Of a stretch of DNA of 60,243 nt, positions 18,172 to 27,340 are shown one piece after another. The notes under the pieces were generated by a model. That model was not told the DNA's origin. It was given only the letters and a program-made list of their open reading frames with translations, and made no database searches. Origin of the DNA: Pseudomonadota bacterium. Lineage in GTDB: Bacteria; Desulfobacterota; Syntrophorhabdia; Syntrophorhabdales; Syntrophorhabdaceae. The stretch lies in the NCBI GenBank assembly GCA_026388275.1, contig JAPLKB010000038.1:1-60243 (forward strand), written 5' to 3'. The position numbers were made by a program, and so were the translations under genes. Every line of letters begins with the position of its first letter. Position 1 is the first letter of the stretch.

Positions 18172-18257
18172 CACACTCTCCTTTTGTTTCTAACATTTGA
18201 TTATAATTATCTATAAATATCCCGTTAAAGTCAACTGTGATTGCTGAAAGGCAAACA

Positions 18258-19280
18258 TTATCGGAAAGGCAGGATATTTCTCAGCTCGACCTGCCTTTGA
18301 CAAACATCAATAAGTTCTCGCAGTCGGGTAAGGGTTGCCGTATGTGAAACCGCACGTTGAAGGTTCATAAGTCCGGCAGGAATATGCTCAAGGAAAGCCG
18401 TAACCCCTTTCATCAGCCCCAAAAAACCATAAGCTCCAAGTGCTTGCATAAGACGTTGCGCCGAAGCCTCCCAGAAGGTATTTCTGAAGTCAGGCCAATC
18501 AAGGACCTGTTTTGACAACCTGTAATAAAAAAGCAACAGGTCTTCAACCTCGGCTTCGGAAAACCTTACATAGGGATCACAGAGCAGTGAACCAATATCA
18601 TAAAAGGGACTTCCAAAACGCATCCCCTGAAAGTCGATAAGAAATGGTTCTCCATCGCGGATCATCACATTCTGAGATTGCAGGTCACGGTGTATAAGCG
18701 AATGCCCGGTTCCAATGAGCCGCCGGGCAAGGGCAGAAAGTTCTGCCTCAATTTCCTGCCATATGGATGCTTTCATGTCAATTCCACATACACCGCTTAC
18801 AAAATTTTCCCTGAAGTAGTTCTGTTCCCAGCAATAGAGTTCAAGATCAAAACCGTCCATGAGCCTCACATGTTCCTGAGGGAAATCACTTTCAGGAAAT
18901 GAATGAAGTCTGTGCGCAATTGACAGTGTCTTCTGATAAAGTCCCTGTCTGGTTTCCCAGGAAGTATCTCTTAAAGACCAGAGGTCTCTTTCTCCCACGT
19001 CTTCCATAAGCATGAGACAAGCTGCCGGGTCATGGCTGATCATAAGAGGCACAGGTATATGAATGCTGCAGAGGAATACTGCAATATCTGCATAGTAAGT
19101 GTTCTCTAATCGATTCGGATTGTATTGAATTAAGATAGCCGAATCCTTGTCACCCCAAGTCATACGAAAAAAATTGCGATCCGACCCCCTTATTGCCAAA
19201 GGCACAAGCTCTATTAAGACTGATGTTGAAAGTCCCAGGGCGCCCCGAGCAAAATCAATCAGTTTTTTATTAGTCTTTAT
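18258..19280 (-). CDS. AmgK-like sugar kinase (aminoglycoside phosphotransferase fold)
   Basis: This protein-kinase-like fold has the catalytic loop [10 protein letters not shown] and the metal-binding motif LIDFQG, followed by [16 protein letters not shown]. It pairs with a MurU-like nucleotidyltransferase. In Pseudomonas, AmgK phosphorylates N-acetylmuramate at C1 and MurU makes UDP-MurNAc, a salvage route for wall sugars. The first standard start, GTG 19205, would remove a plausible N terminus. The frame continues to ATA 19280-19278, which overlaps the upstream stop and sits 4 bases after GGGAGA, as a real start would. ATG appears to have become ATA when the upstream stop became TAA instead of TGA. 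Confidence 0.8.
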   Translation of the reverse strand: MKTNKKLIDFARGALGLSTSVLIELVPLAIRGSDRNFFRMTWGDKDSAILIQYNPNRLENTYYADIAVFLCSIHIPVPLMISHDPAACLMLMEDVGERDLWSLRDTSWETRQGLYQKTLSIAHRLHSFPESDFPQEHVRLMDGFDLELYCWEQNYFRENFVSGVCGIDMKASIWQEIEAELSALARRLIGTGHSLIHRDLQSQNVMIRDGEPFLIDFQGMRFGSPFYDIGSLLCDPYVRFSEAEVEDLLLFYYRLSKQVLDWPDFRNTFWEASAQRLMQALGAYGFLGLMKGVTAFLEHIPAGLMNLQRAVSHTATLTRLRELIDVCQRQVELRNILPFR

Positions 19281-20008
19281 AGATTCTCCCTGCCGGTCTG
19301 CATGGCTGCCTTCAAACTTTTGTATGCTTCAATGGAACCAATATCGTACCACTGACCCTGGTCAATAACAACTCCCCGGATAGATCCCTGCTTTTTGACT
19401 ATTCTTTCAAGAAAAGCAGGAACGATAGACTCAATTTTACCTGATTCAAGAAAACGGAGAAATGACGTCTCCAGGGCATAAATGCCGGTAAAAAGGCAAC
19501 TTTGAACGCCTCTATTCTTTAATTTATGCCGCATATCACAAATCTCGCCATACTCATTGATATTTACATTCAGCAAAGGGCCGCTGCTTCGCAGTGCAAG
19601 CGTTGCCTCAGGCCGTTTTTCTTCATGGGATTGCAAAAGCCTCTGCAAGGGGAAATTGCTTACCACGTCCCCATTGTAGCAAAAGATCGCTTCGTCATCA
19701 CCAAGGAGGTCTTCAATGTTCTTTAATCCTCCTGCTGTATCCAGAAGCACCGGTTCATGACGAAAAACAATAGGTACACCCCGCCAAAGCCTGTCAGGGA
19801 ATTTTTCCGCATAGACCTCCGGGCAATGATGGGTATTTATGATGAAACGGTCAACGCCTGTTTCAATCAGATGATCCATTGTATAGGTAATAACAGGACG
19901 TCCTTTGATCTCAAGAAGCGGCTTCGGACACCTTTCCGTCAGGGGGCGAAGCCGCATACCCAAGCCGGCACCCAGTATAAAGGCTGTCTTAAACCGTCGC
20001 CTCTTCAA
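19277..20008 (-). CDS. MurU-like sugar-1-phosphate nucleotidyltransferase
   Basis: This is a 243-residue Rossmann-type nucleotidyltransferase. The nucleotide-binding start is [26 protein letters not shown], and later come [11 protein letters not shown] and [15 protein letters not shown]. It should add a nucleotide to a sugar 1-phosphate. With the AmgK-like kinase next to it, MurNAc-1-phosphate uridylyltransferase is the likely role. A hexose- or mannose-1-phosphate substrate cannot be excluded. The start is TTG 20008, overlapping the SpoIID stop (TTGA), so translation is probably coupled. Confidence 0.82.
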   Translation of the reverse strand: MKRRRFKTAFILGAGLGMRLRPLTERCPKPLLEIKGRPVITYTMDHLIETGVDRFIINTHHCPEVYAEKFPDRLWRGVPIVFRHEPVLLDTAGGLKNIEDLLGDDEAIFCYNGDVVSNFPLQRLLQSHEEKRPEATLALRSSGPLLNVNINEYGEICDMRHKLKNRGVQSCLFTGIYALETSFLRFLESGKIESIVPAFLERIVKKQGSIRGVVIDQGQWYDIGSIEAYKSLKAAMQTGRENL

Positions 20009-21450
20009 TAGACCCTCTGGATTTCTGTACCCGGGAAATAATGCCTGAGGATTTCTTGTGCTGAAAAACCCTTCGTTGCCATAACAGCGGCACCGATCTG
20101 GCAGAGCCCTACGCCATGCCCCCAGCCGGCACCATGAAACACAAAGGTCTTAACCTCCTTGTGAGCGTCGTATTCCACAGTCACAATAAAAGCACTGCTG
20201 TATAGGTGACTCCTGGAAAGCCAGCGCCGTATTTCAAGTTCTTTTCCCACAACCATGCTTTTTTTCGAACCGATGATCTTCAGCCTAAATATCCGCCCTG
20301 AAGGACCACGGGATAGAGGTTGAATCTCCTTAAGCATCCCAAAATCAATACCTGATTTTTCCAGGAGGATCTCTTCCAATTCCTCCCGTTTATATTCAAT
20401 CTTCCAGCGGAAAAACGCCTTTGTTTCCTGGTCAAAGTCCGAAAGGATCCTTTTGAGAATATCTGCATCTTCTGTATTGCAATAGGCATCAGGTTCCGAA
20501 AGGATCCAGTGTGCCGCATCTTCCTCTGTTGTAATCGGGAAACAGGGTGCTGCTGCATCTGAAATACTTGACAGATAAGGGATATGTTTATCGTCCCAGG
20601 CTGTCTCGAATGCCTCTGTCATTCCCCCGCAGGCTTTTGAATACCGGGCATCACAAATCTCTCCCGCATAAGTAATTGCCTGTGCGCGTGTTTCCAGAAC
20701 GGATTTACCGGCATGAGTTGAAACAATCTTTGTAATACCCTGATAACGCTGGCAGTGGTCATCGGCACATACATCGTAGAGATCATGGTCTTCCTGTTCA
20801 TACCAGCGGATAACCTCAACCCCCGGCTTACCCGGCGGGCTAAGAGAAATATCCCGTGCCGGAAACTGTTCAGAAGAATCTACTTTCTCAGGGGCTTTTG
20901 CAAGCGCCTCTTTTGTTTTCTTTTTTCGATCCAGGGCTGCAATAAGCCAGCTTCTGGAAATAATGGCATGTGCCTTAAGAAATTCCATAGGGGCATTACT
21001 GCTCATCTCCGAGGAAACCACACTTCTAAGATAATCTTCCAGGAGGAGTTCATTTATGACCGCCATTGTTCCATCATTGCGGGACTTAAGAATCAGGTTC
21101 CCCTGAAAGGTTTGATTCTCTTTTCTCTCCCAGTGAAACTGTTTTCCGATAGTAACTTGAAAGAGTGTAAAAGTCGAATCTTTATCGGCTGTAAGCCTGA
21201 TTGTTGAGGAGCAGGCAATCTCACGGTTGTCCTCGCCGGCCAGCACAATGTTGCCGGACGTTACCTTTGCTGAAAACATGCCTGACACAGAACCGAATTC
21301 ATCCACGTAAAAAATGCCATTCAGACAACCGGCAACATCGGTCTGTCTGTCTATAATACCTACAGTCATTGTTGGTTCGTTCAATTTAATAATAGAGGGT
21401 TCGTGTATATCCGACACTGACAATGTATTTTTCGAAACCGTTCTACTCAA
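20005..21450 (-). CDS. SpoIID/LytB-domain protein (putative lytic transglycosylase)
   Basis: This is a 481-residue protein. The SpoIID core starts near residue 130 with [32 protein letters not shown]. The glutamate in SSEM is the catalytic acid of SpoIID transglycosylases. Later come KACGGMTE and the closing [15 protein letters not shown], all standard for the family. No signal peptide is seen, so export or anchoring is unclear. The start is TTG 21450, with AAGGA 7 bases upstream. First gene of a three-gene overlapping set with MurU- and AmgK-like partners, which suggests release and reuse of glycan fragments. Confidence 0.85.
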   Translation of the reverse strand: MSRTVSKNTLSVSDIHEPSIIKLNEPTMTVGIIDRQTDVAGCLNGIFYVDEFGSVSGMFSAKVTSGNIVLAGEDNREIACSSTIRLTADKDSTFTLFQVTIGKQFHWERKENQTFQGNLILKSRNDGTMAVINELLLEDYLRSVVSSEMSSNAPMEFLKAHAIISRSWLIAALDRKKKTKEALAKAPEKVDSSEQFPARDISLSPPGKPGVEVIRWYEQEDHDLYDVCADDHCQRYQGITKIVSTHAGKSVLETRAQAITYAGEICDARYSKACGGMTEAFETAWDDKHIPYLSSISDAAAPCFPITTEEDAAHWILSEPDAYCNTEDADILKRILSDFDQETKAFFRWKIEYKREELEEILLEKSGIDFGMLKEIQPLSRGPSGRIFRLKIIGSKKSMVVGKELEIRRWLSRSHLYSSAFIVTVEYDAHKEVKTFVFHGAGWGHGVGLCQIGAAVMATKGFSAQEILRHYFPGTEIQRVY

Positions 21451-21885
21451 CCTCTCATCCTTTTTTAAATGATTTTAAGAGTATTACTGTCATATGTTAT
21501 AAGATAAAAGGGAAATGAATATTCGTAATGTATTCAGCATATTATACAAAATGGCAGCAGCCTCTCTTTTATCCTGTTTTATGGCATTTTATCACAATCC
21601 GTTAGAAAATAGTTAGTAGAAAAGGGGGGTGAGCCTTACCGCTTATCTTTACTTCTGGAGCTATTAAAAAGGATATTAACCTTTTTACCGATAAAAGAAA
21701 TAAATAATTGCAACTTTTTTACGAAAGAACCGAAAAATTGAGGAACAACTGTCCCTTGTCAATGACCCTTATGCGTTCACTGAATTATGGACATGACCTG
21801 TGCAATAAAAATAAATTGATTTAGTCCTTACGTGATGATAAACATAGTTTTTCACTATAAAGGACTTGCTGCAACAAGGGAGATC
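21451..21885. other. Divergent intergenic stretch
   Basis: No gene is seen. TAAAAAGG and CCTTTTTA (21665-21687, loop of 7) form a small hairpin. The stretch must carry the promoters for the SpoIID set (minus) and the HD gene (plus), but no clear -35/-10 pair stood out. Confidence 0.4.
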
Positions 21886-22458
21886 ATGGGAACTATTTAC
21901 GACATAATTTATGATATGGCCAAACCATACTTAGATACACGCAAGAATGACATACACATCTCTTTATCTTTAATGTTTGCCCGCCAATTGTTGGAACATT
22001 ACCCTGATGCCGATGAAGACATTGTCCTGCCGGCTGTAATTCTGCATGATGTGGGTTGGAAAATTGTACCAGAGGAAAAGCAATCAGGCGCCTTTGGCCC
22101 GAATACTAAAGATACGGAAACCAGGCGACTTCATGAGATTGAAGGGGCAAAGATTGCAAGAGAAATTCTGCGTTCAATCAATTATGATGAATTGAAGATA
22201 GCTGAAATCACTGCAATTATTGATGGCCACGATTCAAGGAAACAAGCCCTTTCGCTTAACGATTCATTAGTTAAAGATACTGATAAATTATGGCGTTTCA
22301 CACCAATTGGGGTTGATATAGATCACACCCGCTTCGGTATCGACCGCAACGTCTACATAACATATCTCGACAGCATTATAGAACAGTGGTTTTTTACGCC
22401 TGAAGCCGGTGATATGGCGCGTGAAGCTCTGGATGAGACAAAGTCATTACAGATATAG
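21886..22458 (+). CDS. HD-domain phosphohydrolase
   Basis: This is a 190-residue protein with HD-fold metal ligands: an early H (NDIHISLS), the HD pair in VILHDVGW, and later H and D residues (LHEIEGAKIAREIL, IIDGHDS). Proteins of this shape hydrolyse phosphoester bonds in nucleotides or second messengers. I chose ATG 21886 because AAGGGAG lies 3 bases from it at a good distance. The longer frame from 21832 has no ribosome site. No neighbour indicates the substrate. Confidence 0.78.
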   Translation: MGTIYDIIYDMAKPYLDTRKNDIHISLSLMFARQLLEHYPDADEDIVLPAVILHDVGWKIVPEEKQSGAFGPNTKDTETRRLHEIEGAKIAREILRSINYDELKIAEITAIIDGHDSRKQALSLNDSLVKDTDKLWRFTPIGVDIDHTRFGIDRNVYITYLDSIIEQWFFTPEAGDMAREALDETKSLQI

Positions 22459-22775
22459 AAAATAAATGTGGAAGTCTACCGTTTATCCCAGGGAGGTGCA
22501 ACTTTGGCTTTCCATCCACTCTTGAGAAAGGGGTATGCCACTTTAAGCTTCCCATCCTGCCATTGGAAGGCTGCACAAGGAAAAATTGCCGTTTCATCAT
22601 CCAAATATCCAGCTTTGTTTGTTTTACGCTGGCCGCAAGAAACATCCGGTCTTATACTCTGTATACATATGTGTTTGATTTATGCACGAACTTTATTATA
22701 ATTGATCAATAAGGTTTAAAACCTCAAAAACCATGAATCAGCTTCAGAAAAAAAGTCTAAAAGGGAGACTCAATA
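22459..22775. other. Gene-free stretch
   Basis: Nothing recognisable was found. Overlapping short frames on both strands (22468-22701 plus, 22394-22645 minus) lack family resemblance. Confidence 0.35.
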
Positions 22776-23426
22776 ATGAAAGAAATTACAGAATTTGAAA
22801 AATGGTATGAGGATTTACAGATACAAAGAACGCTCAAATCGCTTAAAAAAAATAATTTCGATGCTCGATTCGTGCCAAAGGCTTCTTACGCATTAGCCGA
22901 AATTTTTAAAATGATTCCCAAGGATGCAACTGTTGGTGTCGGAGGGTCTCAAACCCTGGTGCAGATTGGTTTTTTTGAAGAAATAAAAAAACATCCAGTC
23001 AGGTTTTTAAATCCTTCCATACAGGGCATGTCGCCTGAAGAGGTAACAGAAAAGAGAAGGGAAGCATTGCTCGCTGACTTTTTTCTCAGCAGCAGTAACG
23101 CTATCACAGAAGATGGCGAAATCTATAACATCGACTCTATAGGAAATCGAATAGCAGCAATGATGTTTGGGCCAAAGAACGTAATCCTTGTCTGCGGAGT
23201 CAACAAAATTGTAAAGGATATTAATGAAGCAAAAAGAAGGGTTCATGAGATTGTTGCACCTATAAATGCAAGAAGGCTCAGTTTGAAAACACCATGTGCA
23301 GAAACCGGTCAATGTACTGACTGTTCATCTCCGCAAAGAATCTGCAACATCTATACTGTTTTTGCAAAAAAACCTATGCGAACAAACGTAACAGTTATTC
23401 TTGTTGGTGAAAAACTGGGATTTTAA
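22776..23426 (+). CDS. LUD-domain protein (lactate-utilisation-like, DUF162)
   Basis: This is a 216-residue protein. The LUD fold is shown by ATVGVGGSQTLVQIGFFE, ADFFLSSSNAITEDGEIYNIDSIGNRIAAM and KNVILVCGVNKIV. The C-terminal part has PCAETGQCTDCSSPQRICN, a four-cysteine motif typical of the stand-alone subgroup and possibly a metal site, and ends VILVGEKLGF. LutC-type members take part in lactate oxidation. This single-domain type is uncharacterised, and no lutA or lutB is nearby. Confidence 0.85.
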   Translation: MKEITEFEKWYEDLQIQRTLKSLKKNNFDARFVPKASYALAEIFKMIPKDATVGVGGSQTLVQIGFFEEIKKHPVRFLNPSIQGMSPEEVTEKRREALLADFFLSSSNAITEDGEIYNIDSIGNRIAAMMFGPKNVILVCGVNKIVKDINEAKRRVHEIVAPINARRLSLKTPCAETGQCTDCSSPQRICNIYTVFAKKPMRTNVTVILVGEKLGF

Positions 23427-23735
23427 TTGAGATTTTTAGTTCTTCCGGTTGTACTTCTTTTTGGTTGTATGAGTGTCCGCCTAAAACGGGGGCTACTCCA
23501 GGCACATATTCCCATCATTAAAAAAGATAGTTGGCTGTTTTTATGGGATTGTATGCCCACTTTTTTACACAAAATAAAAGTGCCGGATTTATCCATAGTA
23601 ATTTCATGATGTTAAAATTTTATTAGAATAAGTCTAAACTAAATCAGCAAAACTGCGATAATTGCAATATGATGTCCGTATTGGATTTTAAGCTTTTTAA
23701 AAAACAAAAAAACAGACAAAGTTTAAGATTAAGAT
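23427..23735. other. Gene-free stretch
   Basis: No supported gene. A 60-codon frame beginning at the preceding stop (23427-23609) shows a lipobox-like stretch but has no ribosome site. The last 100 bases are very AT-rich and presumably hold the promoter of the next gene. Confidence 0.35.
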
Positions 23736-25598
23736 ATGTCGAATAATAACCCGCTAATCGATCAGTCTCTTGGCGAAAACTTTAGCCGGCTTTTTAAATG
23801 GGACAACCAACTGCAGGAAACCGGGAATGATCTTTACGCCTTGGCAGCTTCTACTGAAAATGAGTTTTTATCTGTAGGGAGCAATTTACAGGATTTCTAT
23901 AATCGCGCAACGGTTATTTCTGAACTGTCCTCTTCTCTGGTAAATTCCATGTCCGGTGAAGAGGCTGTGAATGTTATTGAGGGGCTACGGGAACTTCTCA
24001 ACAACATGCAGATTTATATAGTACAAACCGAAGAAGAATTCAGTCAAGGGATCATAACCTTGCAAAGCATCCTTAATATTATAGGGAATATTTATAAGCC
24101 TATAAGCGGTTTTAAAAAAATTGTGAAAACTTTGAAAATATTGGGTATTTCTACAAAAATAGAAAGTTCGCAGCTTCGTAGCGATAACAATGGTTTTCTT
24201 ACTATAGCGGATGACGTTGAAAAATTGTCAGTTCTGATTAATTCAAGGTTTGCCGAAATACTCGGTAGCGCAGGTTCATTGGAGGCTGACGTTAAACAGA
24301 CACTTTCCAGCGTTATCAGTCTTGAAACACAACAAAAGGGCAAGGCACAATCTGTCCTTCAAAACACGGAAGCTACCATTGTCTCACTTGCAGAAAAAAA
24401 TAAATCATCGGTCATCACAGCCAGTCATATTTCCGATGAGTTGGAGACAATCACAAGCAAAATAGGAGAGATTGTATCTTCCATGCAGTTTCATGATATT
24501 ACACGCCAGCAATTGGAACATATAAAAGAAGCATTTGACGTTATTTATTCAAAACACAATGCTCTTTCTGAAGATAAGAACTCTCTTGGCTTATCCGAAA
24601 ACGGTAATTTCAAAAAAACTATCCTGGATACATACACAATCTGCGAACTTCAAAAAATACAAATTATTGACGCAGAGGATAAATTTACAACTGCAGTAAA
24701 TAGTATTATAAACAACCTAAAAGATATAGCAGGCAATATTATCGTTATGCACAAGAATGTACAAAATATAACGGGCAGCGGAGATGAATCATCGTCTTCG
24801 TTTTTTACAAAGATCGAGTACGGGGTCTTATCAGCCATTTCATCGATTAAAGAAATTAAAAATGCCATGTATGAATTATCATTAACAATTGAAGGTCTTA
24901 CAAAAACAATAAATGATATTTCGAGATACATGAATGACATTGAAGAGATAAGTTCAGAGATACAGCTTATCGCTGTAAATGCTCGTATAAAAGCGGCACA
25001 TACCGGATCAGAAGGAGCCCCTTTAGGCATCATCGCAGAAGCTATACAGAATCTATCAGTAGATGCCAGTATCCAGAAAATGGAAATATCTGAGGAATTG
25101 AAAAAGATTGTAGCAACAGTTGAAGAATTGCATAATAATGCTAATTTTAATACGGATGAACAGGAGGCCGAAACAAATATCCTGTTAAAGAACCTGAATG
25201 GACTGCTCGATAGACTTAACTCCACAAACAATACAATAAAACCACACCTTAATAAAATTGAAAATGACGGGAAAAAGCTTGCCCATGACATTGAAAGAGC
25301 AGCCTTAGATATGACCGTTCAGAAAACATTTATAGAAAAAGTTGAAAGTGCTAAGTCCGTACTCGACTCTATAATTTCACAGATACGTGAGATGCTACCT
25401 GAGATAGATAACCACGATAAAATTGAGGCATTAAAAAATCTTGAAATTAATTACACAATGCACAGCGAGCGACACATTCATAAATCATATATGGCATCGA
25501 ATAAACACAGACCGGAAAATACACCAAATAAAATGCCTATTTCAAACAGCGACACAGAAACCGGGAACGCTCTCGGAACAAATGTAGAGCTTTTTTAG
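23736..25598 (+). CDS. Soluble chemoreceptor-like coiled-coil protein with two degenerate signalling tips
   Basis: This 620-residue, mostly helical protein has no membrane segment. Two stretches resemble the MCP signalling tip: residues 135-165 (ILGISTKIESSQLRSDNNGF, then IADDVEKLS) and 407-443 (EIQLIAVNARIKAAHTGSE, then PLGIIAEAIQNLS). Between them, SMQFHDITRQQLEHI (250-263) is a motif common in CheZ- and MCP-associated helical proteins. The tip residues deviate from the CheA/CheW-binding consensus, so it may be a scaffold or an unusual cytoplasmic transducer rather than a normal receptor. Confidence 0.7.
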   Translation: MSNNNPLIDQSLGENFSRLFKWDNQLQETGNDLYALAASTENEFLSVGSNLQDFYNRATVISELSSSLVNSMSGEEAVNVIEGLRELLNNMQIYIVQTEEEFSQGIITLQSILNIIGNIYKPISGFKKIVKTLKILGISTKIESSQLRSDNNGFLTIADDVEKLSVLINSRFAEILGSAGSLEADVKQTLSSVISLETQQKGKAQSVLQNTEATIVSLAEKNKSSVITASHISDELETITSKIGEIVSSMQFHDITRQQLEHIKEAFDVIYSKHNALSEDKNSLGLSENGNFKKTILDTYTICELQKIQIIDAEDKFTTAVNSIINNLKDIAGNIIVMHKNVQNITGSGDESSSSFFTKIEYGVLSAISSIKEIKNAMYELSLTIEGLTKTINDISRYMNDIEEISSEIQLIAVNARIKAAHTGSEGAPLGIIAEAIQNLSVDASIQKMEISEELKKIVATVEELHNNANFNTDEQEAETNILLKNLNGLLDRLNSTNNTIKPHLNKIENDGKKLAHDIERAALDMTVQKTFIEKVESAKSVLDSIISQIREMLPEIDNHDKIEALKNLEINYTMHSERHIHKSYMASNKHRPENTPNKMPISNSDTETGNALGTNVELF

Positions 25599-25649
25599 TC
25601 TTAGAGCCGCTTAAAATCAGCTTACTTGCATAAATACCCGGAGATTCTA

Positions 25650-26129
25650 TTATAACATCTGTAATATATCTTCTGCTTTTTCCCTTACTTCAGCCGATCT
25701 GTCGGTCAATTTCATGATAGACAGTTTTCTTCTTATATCCTCTTTTTGTCTTGGAGATAGCCCACTGTAAATAGTTTTTATTTTATCGAATGCTTTAAAA
25801 ACAATGTCCTGCTCTTTTGTATCAAGAATGAGTATGAGAGTTGGTGCATCATCAGGCATATCATATTTTTCAATATATTTTTTCAAATTTACAAGAAAAC
25901 TACCTGAACCGTAGGATTTATGAATTTTATTAAATAATTTTTCATGCTCAATTGTCCCCTTCTCTCCCATAAATAGCCTGTCCAGTGCTTCCTTTCTTCT
26001 GGCAACATTCCATCGATCTTTCGGGATATCTTTTTTATATGCAACTTCCTGTCTTCCATACTGTCTGCTGCTGTCCTTTCTTCTGTCAATCTCCCGCCAG
26101 TCAGGCTTTTCATCTTCATAATCACTCAT
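25650..26129 (-). CDS. Conserved hypothetical protein, charged N terminus
   Basis: This is a 159-residue protein of unknown function. The first 55 residues are strongly charged and probably disordered (DYEDEKPDWREIDRRKDSSRQ). The rest is helical and looks like an all-alpha repeat fold (APTLILILDTKEQDIVFKAF, then RQKEDIRRKLSIMKLTD, then AEDILQML). There is no signal peptide. It lies downstream of the YjbH-type cluster on the same strand, with about 210 bases before it, and converges with the chemoreceptor-like gene. Confidence 0.6.
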   Translation of the reverse strand: MSDYEDEKPDWREIDRRKDSSRQYGRQEVAYKKDIPKDRWNVARRKEALDRLFMGEKGTIEHEKLFNKIHKSYGSGSFLVNLKKYIEKYDMPDDAPTLILILDTKEQDIVFKAFDKIKTIYSGLSPRQKEDIRRKLSIMKLTDRSAEVREKAEDILQML

Positions 26130-26337
26130 ATCTCACCTTTATGTTTCATTTTATCTGCAATATTCAAACTTTCCTTTGAAATCCGGCAGAAATACTTTGG
26201 CTTTTTGTTGCTTTTTTTATTTATGACAACTAAAGCTCTTTTCATTCTATCAATAAATTTCTTTACAATGCTCTTATATTGCTGTTGACTTTACATTTCT
26301 ATCCGTCAGATGTTTTCTGCATTTCAAATTTCATGAT

Positions 26338-26835
26338 CTATTTCTTTCTTGTCCAGAAAGTTTCAACAAGACCTACCTTCCACTTTCCGTCTTCTTTAAA
26401 CATCATCAAAACGGCAGGGTTTTCAGCTTTTCTGTATTTGATTATTATTTCACCCTTGTCTTTCTCAAATTTGCCTGTATCCCATTTACTATGTTCTAAA
26501 GCCGTATCTGGGTTAAAATTTTCAAGGAAACTTTTCCAGTATTCTTTTGACAAGTTACCACCATTATTAAAATCACTATTTATATTTTCCTTTAAGTGCA
26601 CCACTCCTGCACCTTTCTCTTCTTTATAGACATCATCTATAATCACATCTTTCGATTTCTGGGTCAGTAACGACCAGATTTTGGGGTAGTTTCCGCTTTT
26701 CATCATTTTGAACAATGATTCTGCAGAAGAAAGAGCAGATTCAACATTGCTGTCAAACAACGTCCCTGCATAAAGACAAGGCTTAAACAACAACGTTGAT
26801 AAGAATACAAAAATAACTATATATTTTATTTTCAT
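26338..26835 (-). CDS. Exported small protein, NTF2-like or DUF4878-like
   Basis: This 165-residue protein has a signal peptide (KIKYIVIFVFLSTLLFKPCLYA). The mature part has the helix-then-sheet pattern of NTF2-like stress or lipoprotein domains: SAESLFKMMKSGNYPKIWSLLTQKSKDVI, and at the end GEIIIKYRKAENPAVLMMFKEDGKWKVGLVETFW. I chose ATG 26835 because the longer frame to 26868 would run into the strong terminator hairpin. It probably belongs to the exopolysaccharide cluster, but its function is unknown. Confidence 0.6.
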   Translation of the reverse strand: MKIKYIVIFVFLSTLLFKPCLYAGTLFDSNVESALSSAESLFKMMKSGNYPKIWSLLTQKSKDVIIDDVYKEEKGAGVVHLKENINSDFNNGGNLSKEYWKSFLENFNPDTALEHSKWDTGKFEKDKGEIIIKYRKAENPAVLMMFKEDGKWKVGLVETFWTRKK

Positions 26836-26848
26836 GCTAATAAAAAAT

Positions 26849-26888
26849 AAAAAAGGCTGGAAAAACATTGGTTTTTCCAGCCTTTTTT
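26849..26888. terminator. Strong bidirectional intrinsic terminator
   Basis: An 18-bp perfect stem (AAAAAAGGCTGGAAAAAC with its complement, loop ATTG) starts with A6 and ends with T6, so it works on either strand. It follows the Gly/Ala-rich gene (minus) by 12 bases and should separate it from the 26338-26835 gene. Confidence 0.88.
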
Positions 26889-26900
26889 GTAAATTTATAA

Positions 26901-27221
26901 TTAATGATGTACTGTTGTTGGCGTAGAAGAACCGCCGCCGGAAGTTGCAGCTGCTACTCCCGCTGCTACTGCTGCTGCACCAGCTGCCATTCCAGCTACA
27001 GTTCCAGCCCCAAGACCTGCCGCTGCACCTGCACCTGCACCTGCACCTGCACCTGCCGCACCTGCACCGCCTGCCGCACCTGCACCGCCTGCACCTGCTC
27101 CTGCACCGCCTGCACCTGCTCCTGCACCGCCTTCAGCCTGTGCGAATGTCATAGAAGGTATAGTAAGACACATAATTAACAAAAATAAAACTGCCAAATT
27201 AAAAACATTTCTTAATCTCAT
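26901..27221 (-). CDS. Secreted Gly/Ala-rich repeat protein, YjbE-like
   Basis: This 106-residue protein has a signal peptide (NLAVLFLLIMCLTIPSMTFAQA). A low-complexity body built of GAGAGGAGAG-type repeats follows, then an alanine-valine stretch (GAAAVAAGVAAATSGGG) and the end SSTPTTVHH. E. coli YjbE, encoded with YjbH, is likewise a small exported protein with Gly/Ala runs and a Ser/Thr tail, so the context and composition fit. I chose ATG 27221 because GAGAGG lies 7 bases upstream. The GC-rich repeats stand out from the AT-rich surroundings. Confidence 0.65.
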   Translation of the reverse strand: MRLRNVFNLAVLFLLIMCLTIPSMTFAQAEGGAGAGAGGAGAGAGGAGAAGGAGAAGAGAGAGAGAAAGLGAGTVAGMAAGAAAVAAGVAAATSGGGSSTPTTVHH

Positions 27222-27340
27222 AATCAAACCTCTCTTTGGCTTTTAGTATTTATATTTCTAAAAAATATTGATTAGTAGTGCATTTCTCTTTTTTAAGCAT
27301 ACCCATCTATGTTAGCTGTAAAGACTCAAAAATACTATTG

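Noticed and set aside
22394-22701. Overlapping frames on both strands
   Set aside because: Neither has a ribosome site or recognisable motif.
23427-23609. 60-codon frame with a lipobox-like LLFGC
   Set aside because: It starts with TTG inside the previous stop region, has no ribosome site, and the rest of the product looks random.
26904-27179. Antisense frames rich in Cys/Thr or Leu/His
   Set aside because: They are the complement of the GAGAG repeat region of the secreted protein; the composition is an artefact of the GCA/GCC repeats.
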